Under the pieces are notes generated by a model. That model was not told the origin of the DNA, made no database searches, and saw only the letters and a program-made list of their open reading frames with translations. Source: Pedobacter sp. AK013 (lineage in GTDB: Bacteria > Bacteroidota > Bacteroidia > Sphingobacteriales > Sphingobacteriaceae). Taken from it: a stretch of DNA of 43,774 nt. The translations under genes were made by a program, and so were the position numbers. Location of the stretch: positions 1 to 43,774 of the forward strand of contig NZ_JACHCQ010000043.1 of NCBI RefSeq assembly GCF_014205835.1, given 5' to 3'. Below are positions 9,115 to 18,600 of this stretch, piece after piece. Within the stretch, counting starts at the first letter, position 1. The number at the start of each line of letters is the position of its first letter.

Positions 9115-9900
9115 CTATTGTTTTTTGAGATAAGTTTTATTACCATTCTTATTAATGTAATATTTTCCGCCGCGTGGACCTGTTATTACCTGCTCTCCGT
9201 TAGGACCGGATAGTGTTCTGTCTACCGTAGGCGTATAACTCTTTGTATTGGCAGAATTTTCAGCTTGTGCTGCTGGGGCTGCCTTTTCTTTAGCCGCACT
9301 GTAACGTTTATCTGGCGTACCATCTTTCTTAAGTTTTACACCATCAGCATTTGAACTTGGCGCGGCTTTACTTGTGGTAGGAGCTGCTTCTGTTTTAGAA
9401 GTATAACGTTTATCAGGTGTGCCGTCTTTTTTTAGCCTCACTCCACTTGCATCTGGACTTGGTGCAGCTTTGCTTGCAGCCGGAATCGCTTCTGCTTTAG
9501 AAGCATAGCGTTTATCGGGTGTGCCATCTTTTTTTAGCCTCACTCCACTCGCATTTGGACTTGGTGCAGCTTTACTTGTAGCAGCTGGGACTGCTTCTGT
9601 TTTAGAAGCATAACGTTTATCAGGTGTGCCGTCTTTTTTTAGTCTTACTCCACTCGCATTTGGACTTGGTGCAGCTTTGCTTGCAGCCGGAACCGCTTCT
9701 GCTTTAGAAGCATAACGTTTATCAGGCGTGCCATCTTTTTTTAGTTTAACACCACTTGTTGATTCCGTTTCTTTTTTAGCACTAGCTTTAGTTCCCTTTT
9801 TAGCTTTTGCTGAACCTGATTGTGAAGGTATAGTAGTTTGAGCAAAACTCAGGTTTATATAAAAAACCATAATGACTACCAGCGAAAATAATTTTCTCAT
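9115..9900 (-). CDS. Exported protein with five DGTPDKRY repeats (PBCV-type basic adaptor-like)
   Basis: The 261-residue protein starts with a signal peptide (LFSLVVIMVFYINLSFAQ, cut near residue 21). A lysine-rich linker leads into five copies of a 34-35 residue unit with core GV(K/R)LKKDGTPDKRY, beginning at residues 50, 84, 119, 153 and 187 and joined by Ala/Pro/Ser linkers. The C-terminus has a different motif, TGPRGGKYYINKNGNKTY (residues 240-257). The core resembles the PBCV-specific basic adaptor domain first named in chlorella viruses; I make that match from memory and did not test it. The product is strongly basic and probably periplasmic or surface-located. The repeat number may vary between strains. 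No functional partner is adjacent. Confidence 0.85.
   Translation of the reverse strand: MRKLFSLVVIMVFYINLSFAQTTIPSQSGSAKAKKGTKASAKKETESTSGVKLKKDGTPDKRYASKAEAVPAASKAAPSPNASGVRLKKDGTPDKRYASKTEAVPAATSKAAPSPNASGVRLKKDGTPDKRYASKAEAIPAASKAAPSPDASGVRLKKDGTPDKRYTSKTEAAPTTSKAAPSSNADGVKLKKDGTPDKRYSAAKEKAAPAAQAENSANTKSYTPTVDRTLSGPNGEQVITGPRGGKYYINKNGNKTYLKKQ
9295..9753 (-). repeat. Five in-frame tandem coding repeats of 102-105 bp
   Basis: Nearly identical DNA units encode the GVRLKKDGTPDKRY repeats. Unit spacings are 102, 105, 102 and 102 bases; the extra codon is one Thr in the second linker. Such high DNA identity favours copy-number change by slippage or recombination. Confidence 0.85.
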
Positions 9901-10414
9901 AACTTTTTGTTTTATATTAATGGTATGTTAATTTTCATCTCAAACCCGTATCACGATATCAATGATACAATTTACCAAATTTTCTTTACCATGGCAATAA
10001 AATCAAGAATATATTAATTAATTAATTTTTTCTTTATATTGTTGAAGATAAGGTATTTTTAAATAATCACATTTATCTCTAGTAGAGGAGTTTGAAGTCT
10101 AAATTATTTCAACTTTAAATCAGAAATACATATCCAATCCTTATAGAGCAAACAAATTGTAAATTCACTAGCCTCATAGTCCACTAATTAAGGAAGATGT
10201 AATCGTTAAACCAAAACTAATAAACTCAACATCTCTTTATTTTTTTAAAAGCACTTTAAAGGCTGAGACTACTGACACGACAGAAAGAAAAATTGAATAC
10301 AAATGAATACAAAATAGTTTAAAGAAAATCCTTTCAAAACTGGCTGAAGAAAATCAGATCCTTAATACTCATTGCATTTTGAATTAGGATCGATTATCTT
10401 GGACTCTCAAAGTA
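9901..10414. other. AT-rich intergenic region with one palindrome
   Basis: No gene is seen between the divergent repeat-protein and LRR genes. The interrupted palindrome GTATCA-N9-TGATAC at 9948-9968 lies about 50 bases upstream of the repeat-protein start and overlaps a possible -33/-7 region on the minus strand, so it may be an operator. The rest is AT-rich without recognisable structure. Confidence 0.4.
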
Positions 10415-11431
10415 ATGCTCATGATCCTACAAAACAGAATCCAAAATCCAAAAGAACTTGACCATCGGTTAATCGAAAAACAGATCAAATTAGGTTGGGA
10501 TGTTATCGTACAATTTTCTGATAAATTTTATACCGACAAACTTCTTAATGAGATTAATAACCTTTGCAAGCACTACAACTCTCATTTTGGTATCAGGTTC
10601 TATGGGCACACCTTCGACTGTAAAAACCTGGAAAGAATACCTAATGTAAAAAATTTGTCTCTGGATTGCATGTTGGAAGTTAAAAACTTGGAAATCGTTA
10701 CTAAACTGATGCACCTTGAACGATTTGGACTTGGTGTTTTTGAAATGAAAGAAACCGAAATATTGGGTGCAGAAAATCTCCATAAGATTAAATACCTAAT
10801 GCTGACAGGCACTAGAATAAAGGCATTTAATTTAGACCACCTAAGAAACTACCACAACTTGACCACACTTATGGTCTGTGGACATACCAAAAACATTGAT
10901 TCTATAGGAGAACTTGGTCAATTGAATCAACTAAATCTGAATTCAATTTCCAAGGCTCCACTACACTTTATTAATAAACTTAGAGAACTTAAGACCTTAA
11001 AGATTATCCTTGGTGGTCGAAGCAATATTGACGAGATAGAAAAAAACAATATTGAAAACTTAGAAATTGTTTGGGTACGAGGTTTTAACAATTTAAGTAA
11101 TATATCAAACTTTGGGAAGTTAAAAACTTTGCGAGTTGAGGACAATATACAATTAAAGGAACTGCAGTTTGATCAACCCTTAAAAGACCTAGAAGATATT
11201 AAGCTATTGAACTGCAAAGCCCTTACCACATTTACAGGTATAGATAAATTAAACAAACTAAACCATCTTAGAATCTACAAAACTGCAATTGACTTCGAAA
11301 ATTTCCTTAAGCTTCCCCGACCAGACTCACTGAAAACTCTTGCCTTTTATACCACTAAGGCTAAAACAGATAAGGTTATAAAGGAAAGACTTAAATCTAT
11401 GGGATACACTGACGGTCTAGACAGAGATTAG
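10415..11431 (+). CDS. Leucine-rich-repeat protein, cytoplasmic
   Basis: The 338-residue protein has irregular leucine-rich repeats of about 20-25 residues from roughly residue 75 to 325, seen in segments such as IPNVKNLSLDC, LHKIKYLMLTGTRI, FGKLKTLRVEDN and LNKLNHLRIYKTAI. These fit the LxxLxLxxN-type beta-turn scaffold used in protein binding. The first 70 residues form a separate alpha/beta-looking cap. There is no signal peptide or membrane segment, so it is probably intracellular, unlike internalin-type surface LRR proteins. It stands alone, with a hairpin after its stop. Three in-frame methionine codons lie close together at the start (10415, 10421), and either could be used. Confidence 0.8.
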   Translation: MLMILQNRIQNPKELDHRLIEKQIKLGWDVIVQFSDKFYTDKLLNEINNLCKHYNSHFGIRFYGHTFDCKNLERIPNVKNLSLDCMLEVKNLEIVTKLMHLERFGLGVFEMKETEILGAENLHKIKYLMLTGTRIKAFNLDHLRNYHNLTTLMVCGHTKNIDSIGELGQLNQLNLNSISKAPLHFINKLRELKTLKIILGGRSNIDEIEKNNIENLEIVWVRGFNNLSNISNFGKLKTLRVEDNIQLKELQFDQPLKDLEDIKLLNCKALTTFTGIDKLNKLNHLRIYKTAIDFENFLKLPRPDSLKTLAFYTTKAKTDKVIKERLKSMGYTDGLDRD

Positions 11432-11450
11432 AATTCTATTAAAGCAAAAA

Positions 11451-11476
11451 GCCTTAGATTTCTCTAAGGCTTCTAT
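11451..11476 (+). terminator. Probable terminator after the LRR gene
   Basis: GCCTTAGA and TCTAAGGC form a perfect 8-bp stem with a four-base loop, 20 bases after the LRR stop. The following TTCTAT is a weak T-tract, while the left arm is preceded by an A-run. Confidence 0.6.
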
Positions 11477-11990
11477 CTGTGCACATCTAGGGACGCCACT
11501 TGAACAAATAATTCCATTACTAACACTGTTCGATAATGTGGAACGCAGGAAAAAATAGCCCATTTGTGATAGCGAGAAGGCTGTTTCTAAATTTATTCCC
11601 TTGAATCTGAAAAATTGGAAAATTAGTTTTTTAGCTAAAAAAACAACTAAAAAAACGTCCAAAAAAAGCAAAAAAATGTATTTTTGGGATCAGAATTGAA
11701 CCCCATTTAAACACTAATAAAACATGTTTTTGAACCATTTTTCAATTCAGTATGCGAATTTTTCAAAAATGTCCAAAATTGGAGACAAGCCAGGTTTTTG
11801 TGAGATTTTAAATAAAACACTTTTAGGAAGACTTTGAAGGGAGACCTCTCGCTAACTGAAATTAAAATCTACTATTGCAATTAACAGTAAAAATATTCTG
11901 CCTATTTTTTATTTTACCCATCCAATCAACAAAATTGCTTTCTGCTAAATTTAGCGTAAATTTCACTTCATCCATCACTTAAAGCGCAGC
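11471..11990. other. Gene-free AT-rich junction before the mobile module
   Basis: Only short chance ORFs are present. Many A/T homopolymers occur at 11640-11690. The region separates the LRR gene from the conjugative-element-like cluster and would be a natural place for an element end, but I found no integrase, tRNA gene or clear direct repeat that would mark an att site. Confidence 0.4.
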
Positions 11991-12031
11991 AAAAAAATAG
12001 CCATCTTCCAAAAAGTGGTAACGGCTATTTT
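11991..12031 (-). terminator. Strong terminator for the minus-strand mobile-element cluster
   Basis: On the minus strand AAAATAGCC pairs with GGCTATTTT around a 20-base loop, followed by a seven-base T-run. It lies 21 bases after the last gene of the cluster (stop at 12053). Confidence 0.75.
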
Positions 12032-12052
12032 ATGTATCTCAGCATTATTAAT

Positions 12053-12274
12053 CTATTTCATTGTAATGCGATCCCGACTCCTTTCTATTTTCAATAGGTT
12101 CAACTTGGTAGAAATATCGCGCCAATAGGCCTGCCGCTTCTGATCAAAACGGTGCATTTCAGGCGCATACTCGCTGTGCAGGTAATGGATATAATCGGCC
12201 ACCTGATAGATGGCTGCCTGCAGGTCATCTATTTCAATTAGATTTCTTTCATTATCGGTAATATACTCTTTCAT
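12053..12274 (-). CDS. Small hypothetical protein of the mobile-element cluster
   Basis: A 73-residue, mostly helical, charged protein with no family I can name. The middle (DLQAAIYQVADYIHYLHSEY) and the end (LNLLKIERSRDRI) suggest a short coiled-coil or helical bundle. It is the last of four same-strand genes (14125 to 12053) with small spacers, so it is probably co-transcribed with the DUF3560 gene. It is followed by a strong intrinsic terminator, which supports its being a real final cistron. No catalytic motif is visible. Confidence 0.6.
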   Translation of the reverse strand: MKEYITDNERNLIEIDDLQAAIYQVADYIHYLHSEYAPEMHRFDQKRQAYWRDISTKLNLLKIERSRDRITMK

Positions 12275-12285
12275 GGCTATAGATT

Positions 12286-12654
12286 TTAAGTATAGATCAA
12301 TTCGACCGCCTGTTTAAATTTTTCATTGCCCGAATGGCTGGCATATTTTACAATGCGGTCATTGACAAAAAGAGCCGTATAACCATAAAAAAGCTGATCG
12401 GAAAACACTTTGCTGTTCTTACGCATCGTATGGCCATGCTTTTTTAGTAAAGACGCACATTCTTCGGAAAGGCTAAACCAATAATCAAAGGGCATAAATC
12501 CGTTATCCCAATTCATTTTATAATCTTGATGGTTTGCCCTGAAATCAGCGCAGACCTCTTCAAGGTGATCCAGCAGCGCGGGCATTTCATCGGGGAAGAG
12601 TTCAAATAAAAGTCTCCCCTTGCCCGTATTGGTTAATTCATGTAAAGCTTTCAT
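12286..12654 (-). CDS. Hypothetical protein of Bacteroidota conjugative elements
   Basis: The 122-residue protein has no signal peptide and no motif I can tie to a reaction. Residues such as LLFELFPDEMPALLDHLEEVC and FMPFDYWFSLSEECASLLKKHG suggest a compact alpha/beta fold. I chose ATG at 12654; the longer open frame would need a TTG at 12699 and adds a low-complexity stretch. It lies 48 bases below the DUF3560 gene and 11 bases above the last cistron. Proteins of this appearance are common next to DUF3560 in Bacteroidota integrative elements, which is recollection, not a search result. Confidence 0.65.
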   Translation of the reverse strand: MKALHELTNTGKGRLLFELFPDEMPALLDHLEEVCADFRANHQDYKMNWDNGFMPFDYWFSLSEECASLLKKHGHTMRKNSKVFSDQLFYGYTALFVNDRIVKYASHSGNEKFKQAVELIYT

Positions 12655-12702
12655 AATCTGATAAATTAAGCTAGGGGCAGCAGCGCCCCAGCTGGACAAA
12701 TA

Positions 12703-13479
12703 TTAGTTTACTTTGGCAGCGATCAGCTTCGCCCAGTAAAGCGCGTTAGCAGAAATATGGCGTTGCCAAGCCCCTTGCGAACCACTCCAGCGGAAACCGT
12801 GGCGTTTTAACTCCCTGCGGATTTCTTCCACCGGTTTGCCCTCAAAAATCATTTGCAGCCGCCCTCCCTCTTTGTTCTCCCATACCCTAACGCTGCCAAT
12901 CTGCATATCAAATTCAGCCCTTGCCTCGATTGCTTCCAGCATTTTAATGCGGCTTTCTACCGTTTTGATCTTTGCATTGTTATTGGTCAGACTATAAGAA
13001 GGGAAACCAACAAAATTACGGCGACTGGTATCATTCAGCTCTCCCCACATTTCAGCCGTAGCCGAGGGCAACATTAAAAAAGCTGCTTTATTCTGTCTGC
13101 GCAAACACCTGTTTGCTGCTTTCATAAAATTTTGCAAAGCCTGTAGCCTGGCAAGCTTATCTTTTAATTTCGATAGCGCTTCGGGATCATCTGAAAAAAT
13201 TGCATCATTTGAAGCAATGGTTTCGGCCTTATCTGCATAATAGGCCGCCTTTTTCTGCTTTTCAACAGACTTACCCATGGTATCATGTATTTTTTCCCTG
13301 TATCTGCGGTCACGCTTTTCGCTGTGATGACCGACCAAAATCGGCTGCCCCATTGGAATAACGGAGGCCATGTCCGCGGCAGAATGATAAAGCTGGTCGG
13401 ATTCCTTTTCGTTTTTTTTGCCCAGAGCTCTCGCATGATTGATGCGGTTTTCTTTGCGCTCATTAAAATCGTGTTTCAT
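12703..13479 (-). CDS. DUF3560 domain protein
   Basis: The 258-residue protein begins with the Lys/Arg-rich helical region typical of DUF3560 (NHARALGKKNEKESDQLYHS, then LVGHHSEKRDRRYREK), with many charged residues and no membrane segment. The C-terminal third (GSVRVWENKEGGRLQMIFEG and RRELKRHGFRWSGSQGAW) resembles the small domain seen at the end of many mobile-element proteins, possibly nucleic-acid binding. DUF3560 genes are recurrent cargo of Bacteroidota conjugative transposons and plasmids; their function is unknown. It is the second of the four-gene minus-strand cluster. Confidence 0.8.
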   Translation of the reverse strand: MKHDFNERKENRINHARALGKKNEKESDQLYHSAADMASVIPMGQPILVGHHSEKRDRRYREKIHDTMGKSVEKQKKAAYYADKAETIASNDAIFSDDPEALSKLKDKLARLQALQNFMKAANRCLRRQNKAAFLMLPSATAEMWGELNDTSRRNFVGFPSYSLTNNNAKIKTVESRIKMLEAIEARAEFDMQIGSVRVWENKEGGRLQMIFEGKPVEEIRRELKRHGFRWSGSQGAWQRHISANALYWAKLIAAKVN

Positions 13480-13543
13480 CTCTTTAAAAATTAAATCAAA
13501 AAATAAATGCCCCCTGACCGACTAGCCAAAGGGCATCAGCATT

Positions 13544-14125
13544 TTAAGCAGGGATAAAAATCTCGCTTTCGATCTCCGCCAATTTATCCACGCAAAGACG
13601 GTTAACATCCGCCGCTACAGCTTTAATGATAAAAGGGTTTTTGGTCGAAAACTCCCTACCATTATCATCCTCAATGGTCAGCGTACAGCCCTGATAAAAA
13701 TTAACATCTGTCTCCTCCGCATCATCCTGCTGCGCCACCTCGAAAGCCTCTAAAGTGCCAATGGTTTCCAGTAACTTGCCCCTTTGATTGATGCGGCGTG
13801 TCAGATCCAAAGCCAGTTTAATCGTAGAATCCAAATTGCGGGCAGCTTTAACCTCCATCGCAGCCGTTTTACCCCCCTCTTTCTCCCCAGCCCCAGTTTC
13901 CCCTTTTTCGGCATCCATTTTTGCTTTCAGGGTTTCTACCTTCGCCCCCTCGCCAGCTTTTACCGCTGTTTTACCGTTACCCGAAGGCTTATCAAAATCC
14001 TTATTCGGCACTATCGCACTGCCACCATTGGAAGCCGCAGCAGCACCACCAGCTAAGCCATTAGCTTTATTATCAACTGAACCATTATTTGCAATTGCAC
14101 TAGAATTAATTACTGTCGTTTTCAT
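13544..14125 (-). CDS. Hypothetical protein with low-complexity N-terminus (mobile-element associated)
   Basis: The 193-residue protein has a disordered Ala/Gly/Asn/Lys-rich first half, then a helical segment (NLDSTIKLALDLTRRINQRG) and a C-terminal domain with an acidic patch and YQGCTLTIEDDNGREFST. I chose the ATG at 14125; the longer frame would need 24 extra residues not typical of a start region. It is the promoter-proximal gene of the four-gene cluster. It has no known catalytic motif, and its family relation to ICE genes is remembered rather than tested. Confidence 0.65.
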   Translation of the reverse strand: MKTTVINSSAIANNGSVDNKANGLAGGAAAASNGGSAIVPNKDFDKPSGNGKTAVKAGEGAKVETLKAKMDAEKGETGAGEKEGGKTAAMEVKAARNLDSTIKLALDLTRRINQRGKLLETIGTLEAFEVAQQDDAEETDVNFYQGCTLTIEDDNGREFSTKNPFIIKAVAADVNRLCVDKLAEIESEIFIPA

Positions 14126-14283
14126 AAATTCAAAATTTAAATGTGAATGAAAAGAAATTAAAACAGCCGCCATCAGCGGCCAGTCCCTCAGCGCCACCAG
14201 CGCAGCAGGGTCAAAAAACCGGAATCGGCGGGCTTCTGCCTTTAATTGTATTCATGGTACTATGGGTTAAAAAAATATCAGTC

Positions 14284-14305
14284 GGCAGGAGCCTCCTGCC
14301 TTTTT
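14284..14305 (+). terminator. GC-rich hairpin followed by T5
   Basis: GGCAGGA and TCCTGCC pair perfectly around a three-base loop, followed by TTTTT. It has the form of an intrinsic terminator on the plus strand, although no intact plus-strand gene precedes it; it may insulate the cluster from outside transcription. Confidence 0.5.
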
Positions 14306-14320
14306 GATAGTCACCCTCAC

Positions 14321-14448
14321 CTGAACACAATCCATTTTTCAAGACAAGACTTTGCGGAAAAAAAAACCTCGGGAGCGCAGCGAACAGGGAAGATTTTTTT
14401 CCAGCAAACCCGCAGGGCACCGGTCTTGGCGGAAAATGGATTGTTCAG
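14321..14448. repeat. 128-bp interrupted palindrome beside the mobile-element module
   Basis: The left arm at 14321-14345 (CTGAACA, AATCCATTTT, CAAGAC) is matched in inverted order by the right arm at 14423-14448 (GTCTTG, AAAATGGATT, TGTTCAG) with small bulges. Inside, an A-run at 14358-14366 faces a T-run at 14394-14400, and the centre carries GGGAGCGCAGCGAACAGGG. The whole could fold into one long stem. It might be an oriT-like or replication structure, a MITE-like element or a structured RNA; the sequence does not decide. Confidence 0.7.
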
Positions 14449-14668
14449 AAATTTGTGCTCAAAAAAGGTAGAAGCAAAATTTTCTGCAGGTAAAAGCACT
14501 TAATCGCTCACATCTATCTTGATTCATCCCAAACCAATCATCCACCAAAAACCCTGAGCATTTAATCCATAAAAAAACCAAAATAAAAAAAGACCCCGAC
14601 GAGTGCCAGAGGCAAAAAATTAGAAACAATCAAACTAACACCGTATGTGTAATCCAAAGATTCTGGCA

Positions 14669-15492
14669 CTAAAATCCCTGTATTTTGAAAAAGTAACAAA
14701 GCGGCTTTCTTCCGCCCTTATTATCCACTACAAACATGTTATTGTAATTGATCAGAAGACCTGCAAAATGCCCGGCATGTATATCTACATCAATGCTAAT
14801 AACTTTTCCACCATAACAACTGGCGATATTCTCATCCAGGATGGTATTCCTGACTTTGATATGTTAACATCAAACGCTTTTAAGGTGTTGCCAACAAAAT
14901 CGGCAATTTCCTTTGGCTCGATAAAATACCCCGGTACCAGAAATGTGAGCCCGTACCAAACAGTTCATTTTTGTCCAGGTACAGGTCGTTTCTTTTTACA
15001 TCACAATAAGGTCTGCATAATGCATTGGGCTGGGCAACAGAGTAATTCATTTTCAGGATTTCAGGTGATATCCCGGCATGCATAAATAGCAGACTACCAA
15101 TTTTTTGATGATGTTTTTTGACCGCAGCAAGTCTCCCAGTTCCGAGCCCTTACTGAAGAGTTCGAGATATTCTCGTGATGGTTGACCGTTACTGTCCAGA
15201 TATTTCTGATCAACACATGGGTAATCTCCTGACATATTCATAATGTCGTAGTTACCAAAAATAATATGGACATAACCCCCGGTTTTTTTGCTTCGCTTTC
15301 CGGTTCTGTCAGGAAACGCAGCAGTTCAACAACCTGTTTTCCACGGTCAAACAGATCGCCGTAAATAACCAAATGGCCTTTACTAAAGTTCCAAATTCCA
15401 TTTTTAGTGAGACCTTTATTTACGATTAAAAAATTTTTAAAGCCTCTCAGTTCTCCTTCGATGTCCGATACAGAAAGTGTAAAACCTATAAA
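14669..15492 (-). pseudogene. Frameshifted metallophosphoesterase (Ser/Thr phosphatase-like)
   Basis: Joining three reading frames on the minus strand restores a calcineurin-like phosphoesterase of the Bacteroidota type. In order it has SDIEGE, IYGDLFDRG, FGNYDIMNMSGDY and LLFMHAGISPEI, and a C-terminus ending in IDVDIHAGHFAGLL and a stop at 14671. The frame breaks all lie at homopolymers: T7 at 15283-15289, T6 at 15101-15106 and C4 at 14929-14932 (plus-strand notation). The metal-ligand motif that should read GNHD or GNHE is GNYD, a substitution that supports real decay. No in-frame start is found upstream, where a stop precedes the frame. The plus-strand ORF across this region is only its shadow. 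An intact phosphatase of the same superfamily lies at 41503-42177. Confidence 0.8.
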
Positions 15493-15692
15493 TCAATAAG
15501 TTAAACAGAAAAGGATACAATTACGCAACAGCTATTTTTAGACTATTCCAACCTAATACAGTGATAAAAATTCTATTCTAAAAAACAAAATTTCTAACCC
15601 AAACTTTAGAAATTTTGATCCTCAGATAAAATTTGATTCTATCATTATTAATATGGTAAACTGTCTACTATTACTCAGAGAAAAAAGCTTAA

Positions 15693-18600
15693 TTAGAATT
15701 GCTCTTCCCCTTCGGAGGTTTGTTGAAGGGTATTATTAGATATTCCGATAATGCAGGCAGCAATTCGTTTATCGATATCCTCTCCAAGAATACAACCTTC
15801 AATCATTTCAGAGAGCTGATCGGGCTCAAATTGAATTTCTTTGTAGTCATTTTTCAGACTCGCTAAATTAAGTATTGTCTTTTTTCTTCTCAGCAGTTCT
15901 CTTTTACGTTTGAGGATTGGCTGCAAGATTTGTATCCATTCCTCAGCCAACCTTTCGTAGTCAAACACTTCGTTCGATTTTCCCATAATCGCGTTTAACA
16001 TTTCCTGGTAGGATACTTTTATATCAGCATCGATTTTTTTGTTTTTTAATTTCATTATCAGAATATACTCCACTACCTCCAAAGCGCGTTTTTTCTTAGG
16101 CGGTAATAATTCCCGTTCTTTTGTTCTAAAAAAAACAATGTACTGCCGCAAACTATCTTGATCCCAGGGTATACTTACAGATTCTCCGCTCAGCCCCTCC
16201 CTAAGGTGTTGACAAACATCAGGGTAATCAGTGTGTATATCGTTTTGGCCATCAATAAAGTACCATCGTGGACTTTTGTTTTTCCCACCTCTTAACGCGA
16301 TGAAACACCAATTACTTTCGCATTTGATGAAGCTAACCTTTGTTTTAACCTCGGACGATACGTTTCTGAACTGTTCGTATAGTTCTTCTTTGATTAATGC
16401 CGTTTTGCCCTCTTTCAAATCGACAATGAATTGAAAACTATCGTGTATTCCTGTCCAGGACTCATCCTTGTCAACAAACTCTTTGAACTCGCGTATCATG
16501 TCTTTTGTGGAATTGAGTTGTTCAAATCTCCGCTCCTTTAGCGCTTCTGGGAGATCGAAATTTGCTCCATAGATCTGCTCAACCATTTCATTGGTCGCAA
16601 ACAGTCTTTCGTCGGTTTTCATGGCATATTCTTCAGAGTCTACTGGCCAATAAATATCGATCGCTGCATGCATACTATCCATGCGGTCTGCCCTTCCAAT
16701 CCTTTGTTCGACCACGCGCAGTACGCTGGGTGTGTCTAGAAGAAATACACAGGAGGCCTTTTGGAGGTCCACACTTTCTGACATTTTATCTGAGCATAAT
16801 GCAATACACTTTCCATTATGTTCTGATTCAAGCCGATAATATTCCATTATTTTTTGGCTTCCAGCATCTGTTTCACTGCCCGATGCCACGAGAATTTCCT
16901 TTTCAGGATAATGTTCTAAAAATAACTTCCTAAAATAGTATAGTGTGATAACTGTACTATCAAAGGCAAGGATTTTATCATGATGAGCAGAAATAAGTGC
17001 CATTTCTGCCACTTTGCCTAACTCTCTGCTGTTTGAAAGCTTTTTTGCAAGCTGAGAAATTTTGTTATAAATATCATACTCTCTTTGACAGGCTTGTTGA
17101 TATGCTTCAATATCGGTCAGCCAATCTGGAAAGTATTCTTTTTTAAATTTTTGATATATGGACGGAAGCTCACCCGACTCCAGTATTTTTCTTAACACAC
17201 CTAGTTTATCTCCCGAATCATTATTCTTTCCATCAAACTCAAACTCTTCCATAGCTTTTTTTGAACCCTCAATATGCTCTACCAATGCCACTTTGGAGGA
17301 TCTCAATCTGGCCCTAATTACATATATAGACAGCTGTTTACTCCCATGCAGTCTTTGCTGGATTATTGACCTTAAGGTATCCTCGCTCGAGACCTCGAAC
17401 TTGGGTTTGTTGAACCTAGTTAGATAAGTAATTCCCTTGATTTGCTTCGAAAGTTCATTTATTTCATGGACAATTTCTTTGTCTTTTTTCGACTCAGTAG
17501 TGCTATAGGTCAGTTCGCGCTGCTTTGGAAACTTGCAGGTAGCCCCAAGGTTATTGTGATAGCTTTTTTCATCCTTCTCAATTTCTTTATTCAGCCCTTT
17601 TTTCGTTCTCCTGACCGTAAATTTACTGATGAACTTTCGCAGATTTCTAATATTTTCCGGCTTATTTCTAAGATAAGGCTTCAGAACCAATTCTTGATAG
17701 TTTATAAAATCAATGTCTGTTAGATTATCCACATCCAGCAAATCTATAAGTCTAAGGATGTCCTCTACCTTTCTACTTATTGGAGTAGCGGTTACCAAAA
17801 TTTTATAGTCTGCCCTATTATCCTTTATTAGATTTGTCCGATTCGATTCTGAAGATAAATAATTATGCGCTTCATCTATCACCAAAATATTTGCTAAATT
17901 GAGATCTTCAATAAGTTTTTTTCTATTTTGCCCTGTTGAGTTGCTCAATAAGCCATGAGAAATCTGGGTATGATTGATCCTGTTAAAGGCTTTAAACTCG
18001 CGCCCCCATTTTTCTAAAACCAATGGCGGGCATACAATGACTGATTCTGTCCGGTAATTTTTACCTATATCATAAAGCCAGTGCTGCAATGACAAAACTA
18101 CGGAGGTGCATAACTTGGTTTTTCCTGCCCCAGTCGGATCTGCAATTAGCACATTCGAGTGGCTTTGCAATATCGATATTGCCTGGGCGAGTCCTTTCCA
18201 TTGAGTTGGCCAAAGCCTTGTACGTTCCAGTTTGCTGATAATATCCTTATATTCATTTAGCCAATTTCCTTCCAAAACCTCTGCTATTGCCCGGGCGAGC
18301 GCTTCTTCCCAACTGGCTTTGCTTATCAGATTCCTTAAGAGATCAATCACTTTTTCATTATAAGGTTCGGAATCCTCATAGTAGCTATCAGCTATCAATT
18401 TAATATCCTTATATTGCTGTTGCTCAAAAGGGTTAGTGTAATTATTTTTTACTCTTATATTCGCTTCTTCCTGACTTGCCAACCCATTATTACTGAAATT
18501 CGAAGACCCCATAACTGCAAATTGGTCGCCAACATATATTTTTGCATGGAGCTTATCTCTAAAGCGAAATTCCAAAAGACCACGGTTGATTTTATCTATA

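Larger units (their letters stand above)
12053..14448 (-). mobile_element. Remnant or fragment of a Bacteroidota conjugative element/plasmid module
   Basis: Four same-strand genes including a DUF3560 member, a strong terminator on one side and a 128-bp interrupted palindrome on the other form a block unlike the flanking DNA. There is no integrase, relaxase or Tra gene in the window, so at most this is a fragment. The element type is inferred. Confidence 0.4.

Noticed and set aside
11690..11715. Sequence GGGATCAGAATTGAACCCC, recalling the T-arm of a tRNA and possible att site
   Set aside because: The loop is too long for a T-arm and no cloverleaf can be drawn around it; no integrase or flanking direct repeat was found.
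14283..14500. Overlapping ORFs across the 128-bp palindrome
   Set aside because: They are made by the inverted repeat and A/T-runs and have low-complexity, unrelated translations.
14645..15085. 146-residue plus-strand ORF
   Set aside because: The opposite strand carries the metallophosphatase pseudogene with recognisable motifs in three frames, so this ORF is a shadow.
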